DNA of 64,000 bases, taken from assembly GCA_019058245.1 (NCBI GenBank), contig JAHPZJ010000023.1:1-64000 (forward strand), given 5' to 3'. Every line of letters starts with the position of its first letter. Within the stretch, counting starts at the first letter, position 1. The notes under the pieces are model-generated. The model saw nothing but the letters and a program-made list of their open reading frames with translations, searched no databases and was not told the origin of the DNA. Source of the DNA: Promethearchaeota archaeon (lineage in GTDB: Archaea; Asgardarchaeota; Lokiarchaeia; Sigyniarchaeales; SOKP01). A program made the translations under genes and the position numbers. This document shows, piece after piece, positions 1 to 10,173 of this stretch.

Positions 1-63
1 TAATTTTTTTCTTTAAATATAGTCAACCCTAACATAGCATAATCAGTTTATAATTGTTAAATT

Positions 64-1218
64 ATGGTTCAAGTATTAAAAAAAATTGATATTAGTCAAG
101 TAAGAGTCAGAGAAGTATATGATTTAGCAGAGATTAAAGAAGCATTAGAGAGCAAGTTATATGTCCCCGATTACAATATTAGAAACAAAATAATATCTGA
201 ATTAATCACATATCTGAAATCAAAATTTAAAGATCCAAGATATAAAATTAAACCACTTATCGCTTATAATAACACTAAAATTGTAGGATTTGTAATAGGC
301 CAGATTGACCCATTTTTTACAAGTTATAGTAGGAAATGCGGTACATTTGGTTGGCTCTTTGCTGATTCATTTAAAGTGTGTCATACTTTAATAAAAGAAT
401 GTGAAATATTTTTAAAAGAAAATAAAGTAAGGAAAGTTAGAGGGAATATCAATTTTCCAAAAAATTTAGGAGGCTTTGGGATACAATTCATGGGATTTAA
501 ACAACAAATGCTTTATGGTGTTGCTTATACCAATCCTCAATCCAAATTACTTGATTATTTATCAGAGTTAGGATATCGGAAAGAATCTGAATATTCTTGC
601 GTATATGTCGCTCAAAAATCATGGGATAAAGGAAAAAAAATTGATCGAAATATTGAATTTAGATATGGATCTATGAAAGAATTATATGATTATGTGGATG
701 ATATTAGAAATTTAGCTATTGATTCTTTTCATGAAATTCTACCAGATGCCTCAGGTTCAAATCGTATTTTGGAGTTTTTTAAAGCATTTGAAAGTATACC
801 AAAATCTTTTTATAGAATAAAAGCATTTAATCCAAAAATATACTCTGATGTACCTCATTTTGTGGAAACTTGGGAGACTCAGAACTTAGAAAAAATAGAA
901 CCACTTGCACCAATGGCTTTTGATAAGAATAAAAATGAATTAATAGGTATTCTATTAGGACTTCCTGATCTATTCCAAACATGGAGAGGAGACGCTATTA
1001 CACGTTGTAATGTTGACACTGCGATGGTAAAGAAAGGATATTTTGGAAAGGGTATTTTTTCAGCATTAAATAATTTAGGGCAACTTACAGCCAATTTATT
1101 TGGAGTGAATTATTTTGAAGGAACAGGTATTTGGTCAAACAATTCACGTGCTATTAGCACGATATTTCCCCATTGTGAACAAATTAGAAAGCATTATGTT
1201 GTCCATAAACGTTTGTAA
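64..1218 (+). CDS. GNAT-like acyltransferase-fold protein
   Basis: Intact 384-aa ORF; GNAT-like VGFVIGQ and GKGIFSALNN segments. Confidence 0.6.
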   Translation: MVQVLKKIDISQVRVREVYDLAEIKEALESKLYVPDYNIRNKIISELITYLKSKFKDPRYKIKPLIAYNNTKIVGFVIGQIDPFFTSYSRKCGTFGWLFADSFKVCHTLIKECEIFLKENKVRKVRGNINFPKNLGGFGIQFMGFKQQMLYGVAYTNPQSKLLDYLSELGYRKESEYSCVYVAQKSWDKGKKIDRNIEFRYGSMKELYDYVDDIRNLAIDSFHEILPDASGSNRILEFFKAFESIPKSFYRIKAFNPKIYSDVPHFVETWETQNLEKIEPLAPMAFDKNKNELIGILLGLPDLFQTWRGDAITRCNVDTAMVKKGYFGKGIFSALNNLGQLTANLFGVNYFEGTGIWSNNSRAISTIFPHCEQIRKHYVVHKRL

Positions 1219-1242
1219 ATCATAAGAAAATCCTAAAATCCC

Positions 1243-2364
1243 TTAGCTGAAAGAAAATTTATAATGATCCAGTTTCAGTTCTTTTTGCATGGTTTTAATA
1301 TCATTCTGTAAACTTTTATTGAGTGGAATGCCTTTACTTTTTCTTATGTCTTCCATGATTTTTTCTTTTTCTCCAGCAGTATAAATTCTTTCAGCATTAG
1401 GTATTTTTCTGGATCCTCGTAAATCTCTCATTATATTTCCAGCTGTTTGTTTAAATGACTCTAGCCCTATAAAGTTATCAATATTTATTGCTAAAAAGAA
1501 ATGTCCTACCTTTAATCGTTTTTGACCATCCTCAACTATTCCAAGGGTATCTCTTAAATAAATACCCTCTTGTAATGCAGCAGACAGAAGTTCAACAATA
1601 GTAGCATAGCCATACCCTTTATATCCTGCTGTTTCCTCACCCTTGCCTCCTAAAGGCAATAAAGATGCTTTCCGTTCTAACATTTTTTCTAAAATTTTAT
1701 TAGGATCCCTCATAATATCACCATTTTCATCAATCACAGTATTTTCAGGAACCATTTTATTAATTCGTGCATTTAATTCAACTTTTCCTCTTTGAATGAT
1801 TGATGTGGCACAATCAAGAACAAATGGAAAATCTTCGTCAGTAGGAGCCCCTACTGTTAGAGGATTGGTACCTAACATTGGTTCGCTTCCAAATGTGGGA
1901 GGAATAGAAGGTCTTGCATTGGTTACAGTTAATCCTATCATCCCTTCCTTAATAGCCATAAGTGAATAATATCCCGCAATTCCAAAATGAGTAGAATTCC
2001 TAACCGCTACAGCACCTAACCCATATTTCTTAGCTTTCTTAATTGCCATTTTCATTGCTTTATAAGCTATTACGTGCCCCATTCCACAATTACCGTCTAA
2101 AAGAGCAGTTGTTGGACCTTCTTTTATAATGTCAATTTTTGTTATTGGATTATAAAGCCCTTCCTTGATACGATCATAATACATTTTACATCTCTGAATA
2201 CCATGTGACTCAATCCCTCTTAAATCGGATGTAATCAGAACATCAGCTATAATACTAGCATCTTCTTTAGGTACGCCAAGACCTACAAAGACGTCTTTTA
2301 TAAAATTCTCAAGTGTACTAGCATCTATATTTATAATATCTTCTGACATTTTAGAACCTACCAA
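1243..2364 (-). CDS. Malate/L-lactate dehydrogenase (Ldh2/MDH type 2 family)
   Basis: Family motifs SDLRGIESHGIQR, NSTHFGIAGYYSLMA, GTNPLTVGAPT, GYKGYG. Confidence 0.9.
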   Translation of the reverse strand: MVGSKMSEDIINIDASTLENFIKDVFVGLGVPKEDASIIADVLITSDLRGIESHGIQRCKMYYDRIKEGLYNPITKIDIIKEGPTTALLDGNCGMGHVIAYKAMKMAIKKAKKYGLGAVAVRNSTHFGIAGYYSLMAIKEGMIGLTVTNARPSIPPTFGSEPMLGTNPLTVGAPTDEDFPFVLDCATSIIQRGKVELNARINKMVPENTVIDENGDIMRDPNKILEKMLERKASLLPLGGKGEETAGYKGYGYATIVELLSAALQEGIYLRDTLGIVEDGQKRLKVGHFFLAINIDNFIGLESFKQTAGNIMRDLRGSRKIPNAERIYTAGEKEKIMEDIRKSKGIPLNKSLQNDIKTMQKELKLDHYKFSFS

Positions 2365-2601
2365 TTATTTATTCATTTTAAAAAATTTTTAAAGTATTAA
2401 ATAAAAATAATTTTTTCAACCAAATTTTAATTCTTGTTATGTGATGAATAGTAATTTTCACTATTTCATAAGGTTAAAAAAATATTCTCCTTATAAAATA
2501 TGTTACACATATTATTTTGGTATATATATTATCAATTGTATTAAAAATTGTAATATTTAACAATTAATTAAATGATAATTATATATAAGTTTTAGAGTAT
2601 C

Positions 2602-3456
2602 ATGAATAAAAAAGAAAAGTTAAAATGCCCACTTTGTAGTACTAAATTCATTCCAAGAACATTCTATCCAGAGGAAGCCACATTTTCTTCTAATGGTAAA
2701 TTATTATCAGGTTTCAATGGGTATATCAGTTCTAGTGGTGTGAAACCAGCAGAAGTTATTCTGAGTTCTTGGATTACCTATTGCCCTAATTGCAATTATA
2801 TTATGAAATTTGTAAAGGAAATTGTGAAAAAAGAGAAAATTCAATCTCAGACTTTTACTAAAAAAGATATTAATCAAAAATATAACAGCTATTATTTTGG
2901 GTTTCCATTTGAAGATTATTCTCAATACTTAACTGGAGTTATCCATGAGATTAGAAAAGAAATAGAAGCCTCTCTTAAAGGTTTAGATTTAAAAATTTGG
3001 AAAAATATGTATGAAATAAATGATACATTTAAACTTTTAGTAAGATTTTATGCGAATTTAGAAAATTATTGTAATTCTCAACTTGAGAATAAAGAAGATA
3101 AACCATTAGCCACAAAAATAAAAATGCTGAACCTTAATCCAGAGTTACAAAATGCTTTAATAGAGCTAAATGATTTGAGAAATAAAACCATTCAAGGTAT
3201 TTATGAACTCTCTTCTGAGGATAAAGAAAAGGTCAATAATTCAGTTGTCAATTTTACTTTAAGTTTATTAGAGAAACATATAAAACCATTAATCGATGAA
3301 AAGAAATTTAAAGAAAAATATAGCTATGTGGATATCAAAGATCTTAATTTTGAAATCAAGATCTTTCTAAATACCTTTCTAAATAGTATTTTTAATCATG
3401 GAAAATCAGCCAACCAAGAAATAACCTCGTTTCTTGAGCAAATTATTACTAATTAA
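2602..3456 (+). CDS. Zinc-ribbon protein, DUF2225-like
   Basis: N-terminal CPLC...CPNC pairs followed by a helical region. Confidence 0.5.
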   Translation: MNKKEKLKCPLCSTKFIPRTFYPEEATFSSNGKLLSGFNGYISSSGVKPAEVILSSWITYCPNCNYIMKFVKEIVKKEKIQSQTFTKKDINQKYNSYYFGFPFEDYSQYLTGVIHEIRKEIEASLKGLDLKIWKNMYEINDTFKLLVRFYANLENYCNSQLENKEDKPLATKIKMLNLNPELQNALIELNDLRNKTIQGIYELSSEDKEKVNNSVVNFTLSLLEKHIKPLIDEKKFKEKYSYVDIKDLNFEIKIFLNTFLNSIFNHGKSANQEITSFLEQIITN

Positions 3457-3561
3457 TTATTAAAATTATTATCATTTCTACCTAAATTTTTAGTTACTTT
3501 TATCGATGTATCATCACCATGTTATAGTTTTATTTGAATCTTTAGCTCATATCTTTAATTC

Positions 3562-3726
3562 ATGATTCTAAATGATTTAAAAGCAAAGGTTAAAGGAAAA
3601 TTCTATAAAGAGATTACAATCGAGGATGATGGGGAAGATCTTGTCTATATTTTTCCAGACACGAAAGAATTTCTCTCAATTATTAGAAGAAAAGAGATTA
3701 AAAAAAATCTTCATTCTTCAGATTGA
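3562..3726 (+). CDS. Small hypothetical protein (54 aa)
   Basis: My own reading of an intergenic gap: ATG...TGA, MILNDLKAKVKGKFYKEITIEDDGEDLVYIFPDTKEFLSIIRRKEIKKNLHSSD; not in the ORF track. Confidence 0.4.
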   Translation: MILNDLKAKVKGKFYKEITIEDDGEDLVYIFPDTKEFLSIIRRKEIKKNLHSSD

Positions 3727-3789
3727 TTTTAATAGATACTAAAAAAGAAACTCAATTATCTCACTGAAAATATAAATTTAAATTTTATA

Positions 3790-4125
3790 GCACATTACTA
3801 TAGTTGGACACCTTGGGCAATGTCTGAAGCCCCTTTAGCTGGGTGGACCACAAAATGCTCATAGTGGAAATTGCCTGAATTCAGATTTTATGAATAATAT
3901 TAACCAGTCTTATGTTCCGTCGAAGCATTCCCCATAATGGTAGGTATCAGAGTAGTATTTTTTGTAGGAAAAGTATAAACTCGTAATTAGAAAACCGGCT
4001 AGGCTCGGGAGAGAGCAACCGTAACTATAGGTATTTACGCTTTATGGTAAGGGTGTGGAGGGCCATGAGATCTTTTGGTCATAATATTAGGATTATAATC
4101 GAGGTTCAGGTTTTTTAAACCTAAT
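3790..4125 (+). ncRNA. Candidate structured non-coding RNA, family not assigned
   Basis: Relatively GC-rich intergenic island in an AT-rich genome. Local hairpins include GGGC(aatgtctgaa)GCCC and CCAC(aaaatgctcata)GTGG. CTATAGTT near 3797 can pair with AACTATAG near 4023. Ends in AGGTTTTTTAAACCT plus T-rich tail. No sensible ORF. Strand inferred from the tail. Confidence 0.5.
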
Positions 4126-4126
4126 T

Positions 4127-4594
4127 TTATTCATCATTTTTGTCTTTTGATTCTTTTATTAATTGGTATATACAATTTTTATGATTTGTATCTAAAATGC
4201 ATTCTATCGTTTTGATATTGTATTTAATTTCAGGTTGAGCAATAGTTATAATTGCCATAGTATATGGTTTGCAGATTGTAGCTCGAACAAGTTCACCTCG
4301 TTCTGGGTTAGGTTTTCCCCCAATTGGACAGAAATTTGAAGAATGGCGTACTGTAATTTCTATAGTATTATCATTTATGCTTTTTATTTGAGTTTTAGCT
4401 TTAAGGGCACTGTATATTTGTTTTAGAGTATTTTCTAATCCATTGATTCCTCGTTTTTTTAATAATTTACCTAATTTAGCACCTAAAGCAGTAGAGATCG
4501 ATTTAGGTAGATTAACGCCACCAATATCAATCATCTCGTTAATATATGCTTGGAAGAATTTTAAAGCATCCTTGTTTTTTGACATCTTTGTCAA
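4127..4594 (-). CDS. V4R/methanogen-output-domain-like (MetOD1-like) protein
   Basis: FCPIGGKPNPER...CKPYT and C-terminal Cys pattern; paralog of the next gene. Start is more likely the internal ATG (MSKNKDALKFF). Confidence 0.45.
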   Translation of the reverse strand: MTKMSKNKDALKFFQAYINEMIDIGGVNLPKSISTALGAKLGKLLKKRGINGLENTLKQIYSALKAKTQIKSINDNTIEITVRHSSNFCPIGGKPNPERGELVRATICKPYTMAIITIAQPEIKYNIKTIECILDTNHKNCIYQLIKESKDKNDE

Positions 4595-4790
4595 GGTATA
4601 ATTTCTTATTAGGCTAAAAGATAGATAAATCTCAATGTTAAAGTATTTAAGACTTGTTATAAGAATTATTTATTTAACAATAATTCATATCTTCATAATG
4701 AGTTGATTTTTTTTCATAAACTATGCTTTAATTTAGATTATAAAAAAGGTTTTACTTCAAAAAAAAGGATTCATAATAATTATTTGATAT

Positions 4791-5243
4791 TTAGCCATTG
4801 GTATCTTTTCTTTTAAGTTTTAAAATATAATGACAACTTTTATTATTATTTTGCAGAATGCATTTTAATATTTCTGACTTAGTTATGAATTGGGGAAATA
4901 ATTCATTCAAGAATCCTCTTGTATAAGGAATACAGATATTCTCTTGAAAGATTGGCGCTCTAGAGGGATTATAAGAACCTCCAATTGGACAAAATTTCTT
5001 AGGATATTTTATGATTACTTCATAAGTATTCTCATCTATTTGATTTATTATTGGTTTTCCATTTAGAACAGAATAGACTTGTTTTAATGTATTTCCGATA
5101 TTTAGAGATACTCCCTTTTTTTTATAATATTTACCTAGTTTTGCACCAGATTTTGTGGAAATTGCTTTTGGTAAATTTTCTCCACCTATATCAATCATTT
5201 CTTTAATATATGCTTGAAAAAATTTCAGAGCGTCTTTATTGAT
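4791..5243 (-). CDS. V4R/MetOD1-like protein, paralog of 4127..4594; proposed AUC start
   Basis: The conserved N-terminus INKDALKFFQAYIKE lies upstream of the called ATG (5198), bounded by an in-frame stop. The only plausible start is ATC at 5243, after GAGGTGAT. Confidence 0.5.
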   Translation of the reverse strand: MNKDALKFFQAYIKEMIDIGGENLPKAISTKSGAKLGKYYKKKGVSLNIGNTLKQVYSVLNGKPIINQIDENTYEVIIKYPKKFCPIGGSYNPSRAPIFQENICIPYTRGFLNELFPQFITKSEILKCILQNNNKSCHYILKLKRKDTNG

Positions 5244-5377
5244 AAAATCACCTCTTAGAAAAAATTATTATTTTGTTATTTAAAATATAATTTCCTTATA
5301 CCGTAATTTACAAGAGAAAATCATAAATACAGATATATAAATCTATCCATTAATGTCAAATTTAAGCAAAAAAGAAA

Positions 5378-5983
5378 TTATAAGATTTCATTTTCTAAAG
5401 TAAATCTTAGTAATCGATCTTTATCTTCCTCGGCATAATCTATGCCAATTCTCTTGTTTAATATGATTTTTTTATTTGATGATTTCTCTCCTTGTGTAAA
5501 ATATAACTTTGAATCAGATTTACACGAATCTTTTCCATTAAACTTTTCTTTAGTGATATTTAAAGCATTACAGAGCTTACTTGGTCCATCTACTAAATTT
5601 TTATAATTTTTCCCAATCTTAGCATTACGATTTTCAATCATTAATTCAATTCCACTGACAGGAAACAGTTGTCGAATTAAAATAGCACAAGGAATTTCTT
5701 TTGGTTCTGTAATAACGTTTAAACAATAATATAATCCATATATCATATAAATATAAAGAGTTCCTGGTTTCATATACATTGTTTTTGTTCTTTCTGTTTT
5801 TTTATAATTATAGGAATGACAAGCTTTATCATTTGGTCCAAGATAGGCTTCTACTTCAATAATTTTACCAATCATTTGTCTTCCTCGTTCTTTTCGTATC
5901 AAATATTTGCCTAATAACTCTTTCGCAATGAATTCTGTGTTCTTAGTAAAAAAATCCCTATTTAAACGTTTCAATTCAGTCAT
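5378..5983 (-). CDS. 3-methyladenine DNA glycosylase (AAG/MPG family)
   Basis: FFxxxTxxIAKELLGKYL, IIEVEAYLGPNDKACHS, GTLYIYMIYGLYYCLNV. Confidence 0.93.
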   Translation of the reverse strand: MTELKRLNRDFFTKNTEFIAKELLGKYLIRKERGRQMIGKIIEVEAYLGPNDKACHSYNYKKTERTKTMYMKPGTLYIYMIYGLYYCLNVITEPKEIPCAILIRQLFPVSGIELMIENRNAKIGKNYKNLVDGPSKLCNALNITKEKFNGKDSCKSDSKLYFTQGEKSSNKKIILNKRIGIDYAEEDKDRLLRFTLENEIL

Positions 5984-6042
5984 AAATTTTAACTTAAATA
6001 TTTTTTAGATGTTCTAAAAAATTCAGAATCTTATCTTATATT

Positions 6043-6861
6043 TTAATTAAATACATCTTTTAGAAATAATTCTAACTTAGCATTACAAGCAATAAACGGA
6101 AATTTTTCATTGATGGATAATGGTCTTTTAATTTCCGCCCCTTCAAGAGAAAAAATCCTTCCTCCAGCTTCTTTTAAAATTAGTATACCCGCTGCTACAT
6201 CGACTAATCGATTGCTTTTTCTCATGTTAATAAAAGCATCCATACTGCCTTTAGCTATTTGACATAAAGATAATGCGCTACTACCCAGTATTCGTATTTT
6301 ATAAAATTTTCTTATTATTGGATTTAACAAATTTAAATTCTTCATCAAATTTTTCTTTGGTAAATTTATCTCAAAAAAGCATTCTTGTGGAATTTCATAA
6401 TCAGAAACATAGATCCTTGAATCATTCAAATAAGCTCCTTTTCCCTTTTCTGCCGAGTAAATATCTTTTGTAGTCAAATCAAGTACTACAGCTTTTTCTA
6501 TATCATTTATATTATCTCCAATCGCATAAGCAATAGAGACTGAACAATAAGGGATACCTCTAACCGCATTATTTGATCCATCAATGGGATCAACAATTAG
6601 TACCTTTTTTTTTTTCCTTGCTATCTCTTCATCTCCGATATATTTCTCTCCAATTTCTTCACTTATCAATAATATATCAGTATTTTTATCTTCTAATAAT
6701 TTAATAAGAGTATTTTCAGCAACAAGATCAATATACATAGAAACGTCTCCTCCTGCACCTCTCTTAGATTTTTTCGCTGCTTGTTTTAATCCTACTAGTG
6801 GTTTTATTGCATCATATACAGTTATAACAAGCTGCTTTAAAAAATTTATATTATATTCCAT
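6043..6861 (-). CDS. Inositol monophosphatase/fructose-bisphosphatase family protein
   Basis: ISEEIGE, VDPIDGSNNAVRGIPYCSVSIA, ILGSSALSLCQIAKG, VDVAAGILILKEAGG. Confidence 0.9.
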   Translation of the reverse strand: MEYNINFLKQLVITVYDAIKPLVGLKQAAKKSKRGAGGDVSMYIDLVAENTLIKLLEDKNTDILLISEEIGEKYIGDEEIARKKKKVLIVDPIDGSNNAVRGIPYCSVSIAYAIGDNINDIEKAVVLDLTTKDIYSAEKGKGAYLNDSRIYVSDYEIPQECFFEINLPKKNLMKNLNLLNPIIRKFYKIRILGSSALSLCQIAKGSMDAFINMRKSNRLVDVAAGILILKEAGGRIFSLEGAEIKRPLSINEKFPFIACNAKLELFLKDVFN

Positions 6862-6916
6862 TAAAATCAGATTTTATTTTTAATTACAGAAGAAAATCCA
6901 AATAAATAATTAATTT

Positions 6917-8176
6917 TTATGAAGAATTTCCATAATTCAATTCATAGTCTATTATTTCACTTAATTCATTATAAGGTGTTATTACGATTTGAATAAAACC
7001 TTTTTCAAAAATTAAATTAGGTCCTATCTTTAATTCCTTCTTTAAATAAATTTTATCTATTCTCATTGAGATTAGCCAATCTGAAATTATAATCCCTTTT
7101 CTCTTCTCTTCATTTATATATTGATTATTAAAGATATTATAATCTAATAATTGTCTCTCTTTTTCATTTTCCTTAATTTCAAATAAAGCAAAATAAAGAG
7201 CTTCACCAAAATGATCGGATAATATAGAATTTAACCCATTATTATCGATTAATGGAACCGCCACCTTAGTTATAGGATTCGCTTGAGTTTGAAATAAGAT
7301 TAATACTTTGAAAATTTGTGGATATTTTTCTTTTATTTTGACAATTAATTGATTCTTTAACGATTGGATTTGAATTAGAGAAAGATCTTTGTTTAAACTA
7401 ATACTTATTTCTAAAAATATATATTTTCCATAGGCTCTTATATTTAAACTCTCTATTTCTTTAATTTTTGGGAAATTCTTTATCATATTATTAAGTTCAG
7501 TTCTTTTATCAAAGTCTATTACCGCGTCAAGTAAAACTTTTGTAGAGTTTAAGAAAATATCAAAACCACCTTTAATTATAAAAATAGTAATAATTAGTCC
7601 GATAAATGAATCCAAAAAATAAAGATTAAAAATGTAGCCTATAAATCCCACTAAAACAGATAATGATATAACATTGTCATAGAGTTTTTCACTTGCCTCT
7701 GACTTAATTACGGGTGAATTAGTTTTTTTTCCTACTTTTTTTAAATAGTAAGTTATGATTAAAGATACTATGAGAGAAATTATTAAAAAGATTAAAGATA
7801 AGTTTGATATTTTTATAATTCTAAAATTGCCCTGGGTAAAATTAATGATATCTTGAAAAGTTCCCAGAATAATAATATAGGCTGTATAAAAAATGAATAA
7901 TGATATGAATAAGCTTATGATATTTTCAATTTTATAATAACCATAAGGAAATTTCTCATTTGGTTTCTTTCTGGAATATAGAAACCCTATAAAAGCTGCA
8001 AATACCATAACTATATCTGTAAGTGTATCAAAAGCATCAGCTCGAAGTGCCATACTATGAGTTAGAAATGAAAACATTAATTTTAAAATAAAAAAGACTA
8101 TATTAACAATTAACAAAAAGAAGTTTAAGAATATTGGATTTTCATAAAATCTTGGATTATAATCACTATCTATCAT
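6917..8176 (-). CDS. Cation diffusion facilitator (CDF) fused to a C-terminal NifX/NifB-like domain
   Basis: TM region with SMALRADAFDTLTDI and PYGYYKIE; C-terminus TKVAVPLIDNNGLNSILSDHFGEALYFALFEI resembles the dinitrogenase FeMo-cofactor-binding fold. Confidence 0.85.
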   Translation of the reverse strand: MIDSDYNPRFYENPIFLNFFLLIVNIVFFILKLMFSFLTHSMALRADAFDTLTDIVMVFAAFIGFLYSRKKPNEKFPYGYYKIENIISLFISLFIFYTAYIIILGTFQDIINFTQGNFRIIKISNLSLIFLIISLIVSLIITYYLKKVGKKTNSPVIKSEASEKLYDNVISLSVLVGFIGYIFNLYFLDSFIGLIITIFIIKGGFDIFLNSTKVLLDAVIDFDKRTELNNMIKNFPKIKEIESLNIRAYGKYIFLEISISLNKDLSLIQIQSLKNQLIVKIKEKYPQIFKVLILFQTQANPITKVAVPLIDNNGLNSILSDHFGEALYFALFEIKENEKERQLLDYNIFNNQYINEEKRKGIIISDWLISMRIDKIYLKKELKIGPNLIFEKGFIQIVITPYNELSEIIDYELNYGNSS

Positions 8177-8178
8177 TT

Positions 8179-8904
8179 TTAAATTTTATGTCTTTCAATG
8201 ATCCATTTATCTACAATAAATTTTTGAAGTTTATTTTTTTGATTAACTTCATATTCAGAGTGTACAGTGCTCTTTGGTATCCAAAACTCCTCTCCGGATT
8301 GCAAAGTAATTAATAAAGCTTTAGGACTTTCGACTTTTATTTCAGCTTTAATTTCAACTGTGCTTCTTGATGCACTATATTCTGTAGTTTCTACTATGTG
8401 TAAACCATCTCTGGCAGTTATATGCTCAGCAAAAAGCCCAAATTCAGCTTCTTCATCAACCTCTCCTTTTTGCATCGTTTTGGTTTCAAAAGTTCCACTT
8501 GTAGCAAATTCAATTTTTTCATTAAGGATATGATCCAAAAGTAATGCCATCATATTTAGATTTGGAAATCGAAGTTTCTTAATATACTCACCTATTTTAA
8601 CACGTAAGACTTGACGAGATTCATCTTCCCATCCAACATATATCTCTGTTTTGCGATCTTGAAAAATATGATATCCTCTCCAATTTGCATTTCTCCTATA
8701 AAGAACTTCTATAATGCATATAATTTCCTCAATTGATAAACGTACTGTTTTTCCTTCTCCCTCAGAAATTTTTTCCCAGGACCCATCATTCTTTCGGTTT
8801 ATACAACTTAAGAATATATAAGGAACTTGCTTAGATGGACTACTAACTCTTAAGCTTTTTTTTTGCCCATAAAAGGTTTTAATATGAAAATCAGCCAATT
8901 TCAC
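8179..8904 (-). CDS. Hypothetical protein
   Basis: Intact 241-aa ORF, no family recognised. Confidence 0.7.
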   Translation of the reverse strand: MKLADFHIKTFYGQKKSLRVSSPSKQVPYIFLSCINRKNDGSWEKISEGEGKTVRLSIEEIICIIEVLYRRNANWRGYHIFQDRKTEIYVGWEDESRQVLRVKIGEYIKKLRFPNLNMMALLLDHILNEKIEFATSGTFETKTMQKGEVDEEAEFGLFAEHITARDGLHIVETTEYSASRSTVEIKAEIKVESPKALLITLQSGEEFWIPKSTVHSEYEVNQKNKLQKFIVDKWIIERHKI

Positions 8905-9079
8905 TCACTTCAAAAAAATATTTCAAGTTGACTCATGAGTATTCACAAAAAAAATAATTATTTATTAATTTAAATCTGAGTAATTAAACTGTTGTTTTTT
9001 AAAAATTTCTACAAAAGAGAAAAGGTTTTATAAAAATTGCTGTTATTTAATAGTAAATATCTTTTTCAAGCGAAATAAT

Positions 9080-9841
9080 ATGATTAAGAAAAATGAAGAT
9101 AATTCTGGTATAAAAGATAAGAAAAGAGCTGTAATAAGTAGCTCTGGAGATTTAATAGAATTACAGGAACATGTTAGTGCTTCTGGCTCTACTAACATCT
9201 CAGGGGGAAAAATTGATAAATCTATTCGAATCTCAGGCTCAGGAATAATTAATGGAGATTTAGAATGTAATGGTCTGACTTCAAACGGAATAATAAAAGG
9301 ATCTGGGAATTTAACTGTACATGGGGATGTTAGTAGTTCGGGTTCATTTAATATTGCTGGATTTCTTACTGGAGAGGAAGATGTTGATTTTTCAGGTTCA
9401 ACAGAGATAGGAAATTTGATAAATATTCAAGGATCTTTAGTAGTATCGGGAAGTTTTAAAGCAGGACATTTTGTCCGAGGAGATAAAGGAATTTCTCTTT
9501 CTGGTTCTTCAGAAATAAATGGGAATTTATCTTCTGAGAAAAAAATTACGATCGATGGAACCACTTATATTGAAGGGAATGTTGTAGCAGAGGATGTCCT
9601 TTTTGGAGTTTCAAGAGAAAAGATAAAAAAACAACATTATAGAATCCAAGGGAGTATACTGGCTAAGAATAATGTAGATATTATCCGATCCCATATAGAA
9701 GGAGATATTAAAGGTAAAGAAGTAGCAATCGGTCAAGGATCTGAAATTCTAGGTAACATTTATTATGTAGATAATATTGAAATCGATAAAAAAGCAAAAT
9801 TGGCTAATGAGCCAACTCAAATCGATTTAGGGGAATTATAG
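9080..9841 (+). CDS. Polymer-forming cytoskeletal (bactofilin-like) protein
   Basis: Repetitive beta-solenoid: ISGSGIINGDLECNG, VHGDVSSSGSFNIAG, EINGNLSSEKKITIDGTTYIEGNV. Confidence 0.8.
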   Translation: MIKKNEDNSGIKDKKRAVISSSGDLIELQEHVSASGSTNISGGKIDKSIRISGSGIINGDLECNGLTSNGIIKGSGNLTVHGDVSSSGSFNIAGFLTGEEDVDFSGSTEIGNLINIQGSLVVSGSFKAGHFVRGDKGISLSGSSEINGNLSSEKKITIDGTTYIEGNVVAEDVLFGVSREKIKKQHYRIQGSILAKNNVDIIRSHIEGDIKGKEVAIGQGSEILGNIYYVDNIEIDKKAKLANEPTQIDLGEL

Positions 9842-9867
9842 TTAAAAGTTATTTTAAGAAAATAAGT

Positions 9868-10173
9868 TTACATTAATTCAATTTCTACTAGTACTGATTC
9901 AGGAATCTGAATTTTCATAATAAGATGCATACTTCTTTCATTAGCAATAATCTCAAAAAGACGCTTATGGATCCGCATTTCAAACTTAGCCCAAGTACTA
10001 GTACCTTGGCCACTAGGAGCCTTTAAAACTGGGACACGTAATCTTTTTGTTGGGAGAGGTATAGGACCATTCTTTCGAATCCCTTGAGAACTACATACCG
10101 CTTGCACTTGCTCGCATACTGATTGTAATGCATTTAATTGAGTAGATGACAATCGTATGCGCGCTTTTTGTAT
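9868..10173 (-). CDS. rpsJ: Ribosomal protein uS10 (S10p/S20e); proposed AUA start
   Basis: GPIPLPTKRLRVPVLKAPSGQGTSTWAKFEMRIHKRLFEI is archaeal uS10. Conserved N-terminus QKARIRLSST is encoded upstream of the called TTG, starting at ATA (10173), with an in-frame TAA two codons upstream of it. Confidence 0.92.
   Translation of the reverse strand: MQKARIRLSSTQLNALQSVCEQVQAVCSSQGIRKNGPIPLPTKRLRVPVLKAPSGQGTSTWAKFEMRIHKRLFEIIANERSMHLIMKIQIPESVLVEIELM

Noticed and set aside
879-1094. Minus-strand ORF inside the GNAT gene (and similar shadow ORFs such as 2707-2925, 6273-6473, 6584-6883, 21605-22030, 24225-24527, 34086-34448, 61033-61338)
   Set aside because: Antisense or overlapping ORFs within strongly conserved coding genes with no recognisable family.
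3790-4125. Assignment of the ncRNA to RNase P RNA or SRP RNA
   Set aside because: AGAAAACCGGCTAGG superficially recalls RNase P CR-V and GGCTAGGCTCGGG recalls the SRP Alu domain, but positions within the transcript and other conserved cores are missing.
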